Below, one piece after another: positions 1-6,142 of a stretch of DNA of 10,565 nucleotides (positions within the stretch are counted from its first letter, which is position 1; each line of letters begins with the position of its first letter). The position numbers were made by a program, and so were the translations under genes. This DNA is from CAYWRO01 sp964460345 (GTDB taxonomy: Bacteria > Planctomycetota > Phycisphaerae > Phycisphaerales > UBA1924): contig CAYWRO010000101.1 in the NCBI GenBank assembly GCA_964460345.1, positions 1 to 10,565 of the forward strand, given 5' to 3'. The notes beneath the pieces were generated by a model. It saw only the letters and a program-made list of their open reading frames with translations. It ran no database searches and had not been told where the DNA came from.

Positions 1-1
1 C

Positions 2-985
2 AACATCCGGTTGGCGTGCCTGTCGCAGCTGGGCGACCAGATCGACGCGTTCGAGGGGCTGCGCGACGCCTTCGCCGCCTAGGTCCGCGAGTTCGACCTC
101 GTGGTCAAGGCCGGACGCACGCACCTGCAGGACGCGACGCCGATCCGCCTCGGGCAGGAGTTCTCCGGCTACGCCTCGCAGATGCGCCACGCTGAGGAGA
201 GATTGCACCGCTGTCTGCACGTCCTCAGCGAGCTGGCGATCGGCGGCACGGCCGTGGGGACGGGGATCAACACGCACGCGGAGTTCGGTTCTCGCGTCGC
301 GGCGGAGCTGGGCAAGGAGACCGGCGTCCACTTCCGCGAGGCGGCGAACCACTTCGAGGCGCAGCACGCCAAAGATGCCGTCGTCTGCACCAGCGGCAAC
401 CTCAAGACGATTGCCGTCTCGCTTTCCAAGATCGCGAACGACATCCGCTGGCTCGGCTCCGGCCCGCGCTGCGGCATTGGCGAACTGAAGCTGCCCGCCG
501 TGCAGCCGGGCTCGTCGATTATGCCCGGCAAGGTGAACCCCGTCATCGCCGAGGCGGCGATCATGGTCTGCTGCCAGGTGATCGGCAACGACGCCGCGAT
601 CACCTACGGCGGCTTCGGCGGCGTCGGCTCGCTGCTGGATCTCAACGTCGCCATGCCGATGATGGCGGCGAACCTGCTCGACTCGATCCACCTGCTCACG
701 CACGCCTGCCACGTCTTCACGGAGAAACTCGTCGACGGCCTCGAAGCCGACGAAGCCCGCTGCGCGGAACTCATCGAGGGGTCGCTGGCGATGTGCACGT
801 CGCTCGTCCCGGCGATCGGCTACGACAAGTCAGCGGCGCTGGCCAAGCAGGCGTATGCGGAGGGCAAGACCGTCCGCCAGCTTGCGCTGGAACAGAAGGT
901 GTTGCCCGAGGCGGAACTGAACCGCCTGCTCGACCCGATGAGCATGACCGAGCCGGGCGGCGAGGGCGGCAGCGCGGGGGGATAA
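2..985 (+). pseudogene. fumC: Class II fumarate hydratase, 5'-truncated by the window edge and interrupted by an in-frame TAG
   Basis: Class II fumarases reversibly hydrate fumarate to L-malate in the cytosolic TCA cycle. The frame runs from base 2. After 26 codons (NIRLACLSQLGDQIDAF...) it meets TAG at 80-82, then continues as VREFDLVVKAGRTHLQDATP to a TAA at 983-985. Family signatures are GRTHLQDATP, GTAVGTGINTH (substrate-site His) and the catalytic serine loop GSSIMPGKVNP (509 onward). The tail IGYDKSAALAKQA...LLDPMSMTEPG is the usual fumarase C-terminus. The family is about 460 residues long, so about a third lies left of the window. The TAG sits where relatives usually have Lys or another charged residue, so one substitution (for example AAG to TAG) explains it. 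A GTG at 101 could start a 294-residue fragment, but this would lack the N-terminal part of the tetrameric active site. Aspartase is the alternative within the superfamily; the SS loop and C-terminus favour fumarase. Sequencing error, a true nonsense mutation and readthrough cannot be told apart here. Confidence 0.75.
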
Positions 986-992
986 CCCCCGC
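974..992 (+). terminator. GC-rich hairpin over the fumarase stop codon
   Basis: GCGGGGG (974-980) pairs with CCCCCGC (986-992) around a 5-nt loop that contains the TAA stop. No T-run follows, so intrinsic termination is uncertain. It is the only strong hairpin between this gene and the next. Confidence 0.25.
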
Positions 993-1060
993 AGTCGCCC
1001 AGATTCCCCACTTTCCGCTCATTCCGCAGCGGCGTGGGCTGCACCCGCCCCCGTTTGTGG

Positions 1061-1066
1061 TAGACT
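1061..1066 (+). promoter_or_regulatory. Candidate -10 box (TAGACT) upstream of the peptidase-like gene
   Basis: TAGACT fits the TANNNT form seen before other genes in this window. Here it lies 60 nt before the ATG at 1127, so the transcript would have a leader. No convincing -35 element is visible. Confidence 0.3.
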
Positions 1067-1126
1067 CGCTTCCCGGGCGCCCCGCGCTCACGGAGGCCCG
1101 CCGCGACCACCTCTACGGAACCCGGG

Positions 1127-2131
1127 ATGAAGCCAGCGACACACACCGCCTTTCTCGTTGCCGTCTTTACCGCCGTCGCCGCGGTCGGGGTCGCCCGCGC
1201 CGGCAACACCAACAACATCCTGATTACCGGCTATTGGCCCCCCACCAACGAAGCGGCCCGGCAGTTCAGCCGCAACCCGGCCCAGAACCCCGGCGGGTGG
1301 GCCGGCCGCAACTGGGAGGGTCGGGGGTATGACATCCACGGATATCACCCCGAGTTCCCCAATGGGACCGGCGGCTCTAACGCCCGCGGGGTGGGCGACT
1401 TCGAGGTCGACTACCAGGACACCTCGCTGGACTGGGACCGCATCATCGCGGAGGTCCGCCCGGTGGCGATCATCACGCTCAGCCGCGGCAACACGAGCCT
1501 GGGGTGGGAGATGGAGCCGCGGTATCGGCGGTTTTCGATCGATGCGATCGAGTACTCCGGCACGCGGGTCACCATGTATGTCCCGGATTATCTTGCGCCC
1601 AGCCGGCCGACGCCCGGGCTGCGGATGGTCGACGAGCAGGCCGTCGGGACGATCGTGGACGCTTCTCTGCCGATGCAGGCGATCGTCGACGCGGTCAACG
1701 CGAGCCCGCTCGTGCTCGATCCCTTCATTCCCAACGGCCACGCGGCGGGGTTTGATTTCGGCGGCGCGTTCCTTTCGGGGTACATCGGGTATCACGGTGC
1801 GTGGCACGCGCTGGAGAACAACACGCCGGAAGCGCCGTTTCGCTGTTACGCGGGCGGGCACATCCATGTCGGCACCTCGGTTTCGCCGATCGTGGCCGAG
1901 CAGGCCGCGGAGATTTCCCTTCGTGCGTTGATTGAGTACCTGGACACAATCGTGCCATCGCTGTGTCCCTCGGACGTGAACGACGATGGCGTGAGCGATG
2001 TCTACGACATCATTGAGTTCATCGACCTGTGGTTCTCGGCTGATGATTTGGCCGAGTTTACGGGCGACGATGCGGTTGATGTCTTCGATCTGCTGGCGTT
2101 TCTGGATTCCTGGTTCACCGGCTGCGACTGA
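1127..2131 (+). CDS. Secreted pyroglutamyl-peptidase-I-like protein with C-terminal GC-type dockerin
   Basis: A 334-residue protein with a signal peptide (residues 1-26, cleavage after ARA). Its core matches the pyroglutamyl peptidase I fold (peptidase family C15): ILITGYWPP at 31-39 parallels the ILVTGFxPF start of Pcp. The segment WEMEPRYRRFSID (127-139) parallels the Glu-bearing strand, and ASLPMQAIVDAV (179-190) parallels the helix before the nucleophile. GGAFLSGYIGY (212-222) aligns with AGTFVCNxxxY, and GGHIHV (243-248) with the catalytic-His strand. In that alignment the nucleophilic Cys is Ser217, with Glu128 or Glu130 and His247 as the other candidates. Pcp is normally a cytosolic enzyme of about 215 residues, so export and the extra tail are unusual. 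Residues 280-334 form two degenerate EF-hand-like repeats (DVNDDGVSD, then TGDDAVDVFD) ending in GCD. The fold assignment rests on motif alignment by eye; substrate and activity are unknown. Confidence 0.7.
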   Translation: MKPATHTAFLVAVFTAVAAVGVARAGNTNNILITGYWPPTNEAARQFSRNPAQNPGGWAGRNWEGRGYDIHGYHPEFPNGTGGSNARGVGDFEVDYQDTSLDWDRIIAEVRPVAIITLSRGNTSLGWEMEPRYRRFSIDAIEYSGTRVTMYVPDYLAPSRPTPGLRMVDEQAVGTIVDASLPMQAIVDAVNASPLVLDPFIPNGHAAGFDFGGAFLSGYIGYHGAWHALENNTPEAPFRCYAGGHIHVGTSVSPIVAEQAAEISLRALIEYLDTIVPSLCPSDVNDDGVSDVYDIIEFIDLWFSADDLAEFTGDDAVDVFDLLAFLDSWFTGCD

Positions 2132-2171
2132 TTCCGCCGCTGAACGACAGGCCGGCCGCAGTTTTTTGAGG

Positions 2172-2177
2172 TACACT
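2172..2177 (+). promoter_or_regulatory. Candidate -10 box (TACACT) placed for a leaderless mRNA
   Basis: TACACT ends 6 nt before the ATG at 2184. A -10 box that close puts the transcription start at or next to the start codon. No Shine-Dalgarno sequence fits in the gap CCTGGT. The same spacing occurs at the two divergent genes near 5334 and 5418. Confidence 0.45.
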
Positions 2178-2183
2178 CCTGGT

Positions 2184-3470
2184 ATGGACCGGGGTTGGAG
2201 GGCGCATCTCGCTGCGGGTGTTGTCCTGCTTGTCACGGCGGCAGGGGGCTTGGCGGCGGCCTCGGAGCGGGTTGAATACGTCATTCACATCAGCGTCGAT
2301 GGGCTCCGCGGCGACCTGCTGCGGGATCTGATCGCTACGGACACGACGGGCGACTACGAAGGCTTCCAACGCCTCACCAGCGAGGGGGCGGGCACCTTCA
2401 ACGGCCGCTCTGATTTTACCAACACGCGCACGCTGCCAAACCACATTACGATGATCACCGGCCGCCCGGTCTCGCGGCCGAATGGGGCCGCGGAGACGCT
2501 GCACCACGGGTACACAACGAACCTCGACCCGCCTTCGACCGATGTGCTGCACAACTCCGGCAACCCCGCCGTCGCCTACTTCGCGAGCGTCTTCGACGTT
2601 GTCCACGACCACGGGCTTTCCACCGCCCTGTACGTCAGCAAGAGCAAGTTCGTCCTCTTCAACCGCGCGTACGACGGAACGAACGGGGCGCCGGACGTCA
2701 CCGGCGACGACGACGGCGCCGACAAGATCGACGTCTATGTGCAGCGCTCGGAGGGAGTCCCCGCGACCGCTGCGCCGATGCACAGCGCCTTCCTCGCGGC
2801 GATGACAACCGAACGCTTCAACTATGTGTTCCTGCACTACCTTGACCTGGACGAGGCCGCGCACGAGGCCGGATGGGAGAGCGCGGCTTACAACACCGCT
2901 GTGGCGAACGTCTCCGGGTATGTGCTCGAAGTGCTTGAACTGGTGGAGACCGACCCGCACCTGGCCGGGCGCACGATCGTCATCCTCACGAGTGACCACG
3001 GCGGCACGGGCACCGATCACTCGAACTCCTTCGACTGGCGCAACTACACGATTCCGTTTTTCGTGTGGGGGCCAGACGTGCCGGCGGGTGTGGACCTCTA
3101 TGAACTCAGCGGCGCCACGCGGCTCGACCCGGGGGATGGGCGGCCGAGCTACAACGCCGCGGTCCAGCCGATCCGCAACGGTGACAGCGGCAACCTCGCG
3201 CTTGATCTGCTCGGCCTGCCGCCGATTCCCGGGTCGATGATCAATGTTGCGCAAGATCTGGTCGTTCAGCAATGCCCATGTGAACGCACGGGCGATGTTC
3301 CCGCCGCGGTCGATGTGCTGGATCTTCTCGCCTACCTGGACGCCTGGTTCTCCGCCGACGCGAGCGCCGAGATGACCGGCGACAGCGAACTCGACGTGAT
3401 CGATGTCTTCGACCTGCTCGTCTATCTCGACTGCTGGTTCCCGGCTTCGAGCGGGGCGGCCTGTCCGTGA
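2184..3470 (+). CDS. Secreted alkaline-phosphatase-superfamily phosphodiesterase with dockerin-like tail
   Basis: A 428-residue protein of the type I phosphodiesterase/nucleotide pyrophosphatase (NPP) group, whose members cut phosphate esters with two metal ions. The signal peptide is about residues 1-26. Superfamily motifs run in order: HISVDGLRGD (metal ligand Asp39), TRTLPNHITMITG (predicted nucleophile Thr83), YLDLDEAAHEAG (Asp223 and His227) and LTSDHGG (Asp271, His272), with His279 a further candidate. Residues 364-428 are a dockerin-like tail with two VDV(L/F)DLL.YLD.WF repeats, closely resembling the upstream neighbour's tail. The ATG at 2184 was chosen because it directly begins a signal peptide and has a -10-like box 6 nt upstream; the same frame is open back to 1998, but that stretch lies inside the preceding gene. 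The gap to that gene is 52 bp. The substrate cannot be read from the sequence. Confidence 0.85.
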   Translation: MDRGWRAHLAAGVVLLVTAAGGLAAASERVEYVIHISVDGLRGDLLRDLIATDTTGDYEGFQRLTSEGAGTFNGRSDFTNTRTLPNHITMITGRPVSRPNGAAETLHHGYTTNLDPPSTDVLHNSGNPAVAYFASVFDVVHDHGLSTALYVSKSKFVLFNRAYDGTNGAPDVTGDDDGADKIDVYVQRSEGVPATAAPMHSAFLAAMTTERFNYVFLHYLDLDEAAHEAGWESAAYNTAVANVSGYVLEVLELVETDPHLAGRTIVILTSDHGGTGTDHSNSFDWRNYTIPFFVWGPDVPAGVDLYELSGATRLDPGDGRPSYNAAVQPIRNGDSGNLALDLLGLPPIPGSMINVAQDLVVQQCPCERTGDVPAAVDVLDLLAYLDAWFSADASAEMTGDSELDVIDVFDLLVYLDCWFPASSGAACP

Positions 3471-3476
3471 GTCCGG

Positions 3477-3507
3477 ACGATGAAGGAGGAGCGCATCACT
3501 TCATCGT
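3477..3507. terminator. Inverted repeat between convergent genes, possible bidirectional terminator
   Basis: ACGATGAAG (3477-3485) and CTTCATCGT (3499-3507) form a perfect 9-bp stem with a 13-nt loop. It fills the short gap between two genes that converge from opposite strands. There is no clear T-run on either side, so the role is inferred from position. Confidence 0.35.
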
Positions 3508-5334
3508 TCACGAAATGATCTTGCGTCGCATGGAGACGTAATCCCACAGCACGTACCGGTCCACGTCGCGCCCGGCGGTGAAGAAGACGCGGCCGCGCGT
3601 CGCTTCGGCCAGGCGGTGTGCGAACGCCACGTCCTCTTCGCTCTGCCACCAGCTTGGCAGCAGGAAGATGTTGATCGTGATGCCCTCCTTCACACAGGCA
3701 TGGGCCTCGCGCATCGTCGCCGCTTCGGTCGCCGGGTCCGGGGGATACAGCAGGTACAGGTGCTCGCCCTGGTAGTGCGCCGTGGGCAGGCCGTCGGTCA
3801 ACAGCATGACCTGGCGGTTGGGCGTGTCCTGCGCGCCGAGCAACTGCCGCGCGAGCGCCAGGGACCGCTGGATGTTTGTAAAGTGCGGCGGGACCATCGT
3901 TTCGCTGATGCGTTCATCCGACATGTCCACCTTCAGCCGCACCACCGGGTCGCGCAGCGTGACCGGCTTGGGCATCAGGGCGGCGACCTCGCCGATGGTG
4001 CGCACCTTTGCAAACGTGAACATTTCGATGAACGACAGGAAGTCCCCGGGGTATTCGCTCCGGATCAGACCATCCAGCGCCATCGCCATGCGCTTCACGT
4101 TGACGTACTGCCCATCGTGCCGCATGGAGCCGGACATGTCCATGATCACGGCGGTTGCGGACTTGGGGTTGTTGCGTGTGCGGTGGATCTCGATATCGGA
4201 GGAATGGAGGGACAAAGGGACGGAGGGACGAAGGGCGTTTGAGTCGCCTTCGCCCTCGCTCTCTTTGTTCCAGCGTGCTGACCCTCCGGCCCCCCTTTCC
4301 CGAATCAACGCATTGATGAACGTCTGCCCCACATCCATGTTCGCCACTGAGTCGCCAAACTCGTACGGCTTTGTCCGCGGGAGTTCCACTGCGCCTTCTC
4401 CCGCTACCGGGCCTGAGTGACGCCCGCTGCGCGCCGCCTCCAGATCTGAAAAGATCTCCTGCAGCAGCTTGTTCTGAAAGATGCGGTACGCGTGCGGCGT
4501 GAGATTCAAGCCCTGCTCGCTCATCTCGAGACCCTGCCGCTCCGCTTCGGCGCGCAACAGGTCTTTCACCTGCTCGCCGAACTCGCGCAGCTCATCCACG
4601 CCGGCCTCATCCACGAAGCGCGAGAGCTCCTCCAGGTCGATCAACCCGATCCGCGCGTTCTTCATCGCCTCGCGGAGTTGCTCGAGGAGACGGTCGATCG
4701 CCTCCAGTTCCTCTTTCACCTCCAGCGCCTTGGGCACATCCATCCCTTCGCGCCCGGTGAACTCGTACTTCCCATCCAGTTCCTCGACCTGGTACTTCTC
4801 GCCCAGCCGTTCGCGCAGGTGCAACAGGTCGGCCGCGAACCGCCGCCCCTCATCGGACTCATCACCATCGACCACATACCAGAGCCGCTCCAGATCGCGG
4901 AGTTGCTCGGTCCGTACGGCTTCAATGAAGGCTTTGCCGAGCGATGGATGCCCGCTCGCGGGCGGCTGCATCTGGGCCGCCTGCGCGTGGTACGCTCGGA
5001 CCGCTTCCTCCAGCGCCCTGTCTGTCTCGTACGTCTCGAGGATCTTGCGCTTCCGCTCCTCGAGCATCTCGATAAGCGCTTCCAGGGACGGCCCGAGCCC
5101 CGCGATCTGGCTCGGGTCCAGCCGGACGGCGTTGGCCAACTCCTCCTCCGTCAGATGCCGCGTCGAACCGAACCGCAGCATGTGCTCAAAGGCCATGCCG
5201 GCCAGATCCGCAGGCGGCTGCGTCGGCGATGGGAAGTTCTTCGGGTCGTAGCGCTGGTAGGTGTGGATGACGCCCCCCAGCCGCGGCGTCGTCCCGGCGG
5301 GCCGCTCCGTTGACCTGTCCCTCGCGCGCTCCAT
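3508..5334 (-). CDS. Von Willebrand factor A domain protein with long helical N-terminal region
   Basis: A 608-residue protein with no signal peptide or membrane segment, so probably cytosolic. Residues about 60-300 are charged and helix-rich (for example EALIEMLEERKRKILE and KEELEAIDRLLEQLREAMK), likely coiled coil. The VWA domain spans about 394-590 and keeps a complete MIDAS metal site: DMSGS (399-403), Thr486 in HFTNIQ, and Asp514 in LLTDG. Such VWA proteins commonly work with a MoxR- or ChlI-like AAA+ ATPase, as in magnesium chelatase, but no such ATPase lies in this window. The ATG at 5334 is preferred over an in-frame TTG at 5340, because a TACTGT box ends 5 nt before the ATG and overlaps the TTG. 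A low-complexity insert (about 365-379) made of short repeats sits just before the VWA domain. VWA assignment is secure; cellular role is unknown. Confidence 0.85.
   Translation of the reverse strand: MERARDRSTERPAGTTPRLGGVIHTYQRYDPKNFPSPTQPPADLAGMAFEHMLRFGSTRHLTEEELANAVRLDPSQIAGLGPSLEALIEMLEERKRKILETYETDRALEEAVRAYHAQAAQMQPPASGHPSLGKAFIEAVRTEQLRDLERLWYVVDGDESDEGRRFAADLLHLRERLGEKYQVEELDGKYEFTGREGMDVPKALEVKEELEAIDRLLEQLREAMKNARIGLIDLEELSRFVDEAGVDELREFGEQVKDLLRAEAERQGLEMSEQGLNLTPHAYRIFQNKLLQEIFSDLEAARSGRHSGPVAGEGAVELPRTKPYEFGDSVANMDVGQTFINALIRERGAGGSARWNKESEGEGDSNALRPSVPLSLHSSDIEIHRTRNNPKSATAVIMDMSGSMRHDGQYVNVKRMAMALDGLIRSEYPGDFLSFIEMFTFAKVRTIGEVAALMPKPVTLRDPVVRLKVDMSDERISETMVPPHFTNIQRSLALARQLLGAQDTPNRQVMLLTDGLPTAHYQGEHLYLLYPPDPATEAATMREAHACVKEGITINIFLLPSWWQSEEDVAFAHRLAEATRGRVFFTAGRDVDRYVLWDYVSMRRKIIS
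4205..4236. repeat. Degenerate 8-bp tandem repeat (RRAGGGAC) inside the VWA gene
   Basis: Four adjacent copies of a unit close to GGAGGGAC, AAAGGGAC or GAAGGGC lie within coding sequence. On the coding strand they read as repeated TCCGTCCC-type units and encode a Pro/Ser/Leu-rich stretch (RPSVPLSLHS). Purine-rich arrays like this are simple-sequence insertions, and this one falls in a linker rather than in the VWA core. Confidence 0.6.
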
Positions 5335-5339
5335 CCTCA

Positions 5340-5345
5340 ACAGTA
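5340..5345 (-). promoter_or_regulatory. Candidate -10 box (TACTGT) of the VWA gene, leaderless spacing
   Basis: Read on the minus strand, TACTGT is followed by TGAGG and then the ATG at 5334. The 5-nt spacing matches that of the divergent gene. GAGG directly abuts the ATG and is too close to serve as a normal Shine-Dalgarno sequence. Confidence 0.35.
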
Positions 5346-5359
5346 CGACCCACCCACAT

Positions 5360-5371
5360 GGGGGTTCCCCC
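5360..5371. promoter_or_regulatory. Palindrome in the divergent promoter region
   Basis: GGGGGTTCCCCC lies in the 83-bp gap between two divergent genes, upstream of both candidate -10 boxes. Its place suits an operator or a bound-protein site, but nothing beyond symmetry and position supports this. Confidence 0.25.
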
Positions 5372-5406
5372 GGTTCCGGTCGACGGCTCCCGTCCCCGGT
5401 GCACTC

Positions 5407-5412
5407 TAAACT
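5407..5412 (+). promoter_or_regulatory. Candidate -10 box (TAAACT) of the zinc-motif gene, leaderless spacing
   Basis: TAAACT is followed by CCCCC and the ATG at 5418, leaving no room for a ribosome binding site. It is the third gene in the window with TANNNT 5-6 nt before ATG. Confidence 0.4.
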
Positions 5413-5417
5413 CCCCC

Positions 5418-5759
5418 ATGCGAAAGCCCGGCACGGATCCGCTCAATGTGCAGATGACTGACGTCCTCTGCGACTTCTGCCACCGCGAGTGGAGTGAGGA
5501 AGTCCCCATGGTCGAGGGGCACCAGGGCGCGGTCATGTGCGGCCGCTGCCTCACGGTCGCGTACCGCCAGCTCGCCCTTCTGGGCGAGGCCGGAGCCCCG
5601 GACGGCTACCGCTGCGTCCTCTGCCTCGAACACCGCGACGACCCGGGCTGGCAGAGCCCCGCCTATCCCGATGCCGTTGCCTGCCGCCGCTGCGTGAAGC
5701 AGGCGGCGGGTGTGCTGCACAAGGATCCGGACTACGACTGGCGGAAGCCGGAGAAGTAG
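5418..5759 (+). CDS. Small protein with two tandem four-cysteine zinc motifs (ClpX-type zinc-finger-like)
   Basis: A 113-residue protein. Eight cysteines sit in four pairs: CDFC (18-21), CGRC (41-44), CVLC (66-69) and CRRC (89-92). The first half (CDFCHREWSEEVPMVEG...VMCGRC) resembles the C4 zinc-binding domain at the N-terminus of ClpX (CxxC, about 19 residues, CxxC). The second half repeats the arrangement, so the protein is probably two zinc knuckles back to back, with no ATPase or other domain. Such domains usually bind proteins or nucleic acid; no partner can be named. The ATG at 5418 was chosen for the -10-like box just before it; Met13 is an alternative start. This is the only intact gene here ending in TAG, and a TGA follows six codons later. 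It diverges from the VWA gene across an 83-bp shared control region. Confidence 0.7.
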   Translation: MRKPGTDPLNVQMTDVLCDFCHREWSEEVPMVEGHQGAVMCGRCLTVAYRQLALLGEAGAPDGYRCVLCLEHRDDPGWQSPAYPDAVACRRCVKQAAGVLHKDPDYDWRKPEK

Positions 5760-5884
5760 TCGGGTCGGCTCGTGTGAGCACCGCTCCCTGCCGGTCGCGG
5801 CTCCGACCTTTCTGCCGATCCTGCGCCTTCCGCGCAAGAACCGCGCCGCGTGCGGGGGGTTGCCAGACCGGTTGCCCCTCTGCG

Positions 5885-5914
5885 GCGTGGCACGCCTATT
5901 GAGACGGGCCACGC
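5885..5914 (+). repeat. Inverted repeat immediately before the small ORF
   Basis: GCGTGGC (5885-5891) and GCCACGC (5908-5914) form a perfect 7-bp stem with a 16-nt loop. It overlaps the sigma-54-like site and abuts the ATG at 5915, so it may be an operator or chance symmetry. Confidence 0.3.
5888..5903 (+). promoter_or_regulatory. Possible sigma-54-type promoter before the flagellar operon
   Basis: TGGCACG (5888-5894), four bases, then TTGAG (5899-5903) resembles the sigma-54 consensus TGGCACG-N4-TTGCW. The -24 element is perfect, but the -12 GC is GA here, which weakens it. Sigma-54 drives middle flagellar genes in many bacteria. The predicted start near 5913 lies just before the small ORF at 5915. 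Confidence 0.3.
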
Positions 5915-6142
5915 ATGCACACCACCGCGCGACGCCACCTTCCAAGCCAGCTTTTCGAGTACAAGCCCCCGACCCAGGGGGGCGAAACGCTTGGCGCGCG
6001 GGCCGTTCGCCTGGCCCGCACGGCCGCGGCGCTCCATATGGCCGAGGTTGCCCGGGTCCGGCTCGATCCGGGCGCGACGCCGGCGTGGCGGCCGCACCCG
6101 TCTCGCGGCCTCTGCTCTCCCCTCGCTGAGGGGGCCGACTGA
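5915..6142 (+). CDS. Small hypothetical protein translationally coupled to flgF
   Basis: A 75-residue ORF of unknown function. It is basic and alanine/arginine-rich with a central helical stretch (ARAVRLARTAAALHMAEVAR). It has no signal peptide, cysteine cluster or recognised domain. Its TGA (6140-6142) shares one base with the flgF ATG at 6142, a classic coupling arrangement that argues it is translated as the first gene of the operon. Third codon positions are strongly GC-rich, as in its neighbours. No clear ribosome binding site precedes the ATG, and in such GC-rich DNA short open frames arise by chance, so it remains uncertain. Confidence 0.4.
   Translation: MHTTARRHLPSQLFEYKPPTQGGETLGARAVRLARTAAALHMAEVARVRLDPGATPAWRPHPSRGLCSPLAEGAD
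6128..6134 (+). promoter_or_regulatory. Ribosome binding site of flgF
   Basis: GAGGGGG lies 7 nt before the ATG at 6142 and inside the end of the small upstream ORF. It supports this start for flgF. Confidence 0.5.

Noticed and set aside
793..1332. 179-codon + strand frame between fumarase and the peptidase-like gene
   Set aside because: It overlaps both genes in a different frame, is Arg/Pro-rich and has no start signal or motif.
1998..2183. Longer upstream start for the phosphodiesterase
   Set aside because: It lies within the preceding gene's dockerin in another frame, and would place the signal peptide 62 residues into the protein.
1088..2284. 398-codon minus-strand frame under the peptidase-like gene
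   Set aside because: Antisense shadow; the + strand has a signal peptide, motif order and dockerin tail, whereas this frame has no recognisable feature.
4492..5313. + strand open frames opposite the VWA gene
   Set aside because: Antisense to a long protein with an intact MIDAS; the composition is that expected of the complement of a Glu/Leu-rich coiled-coil gene.
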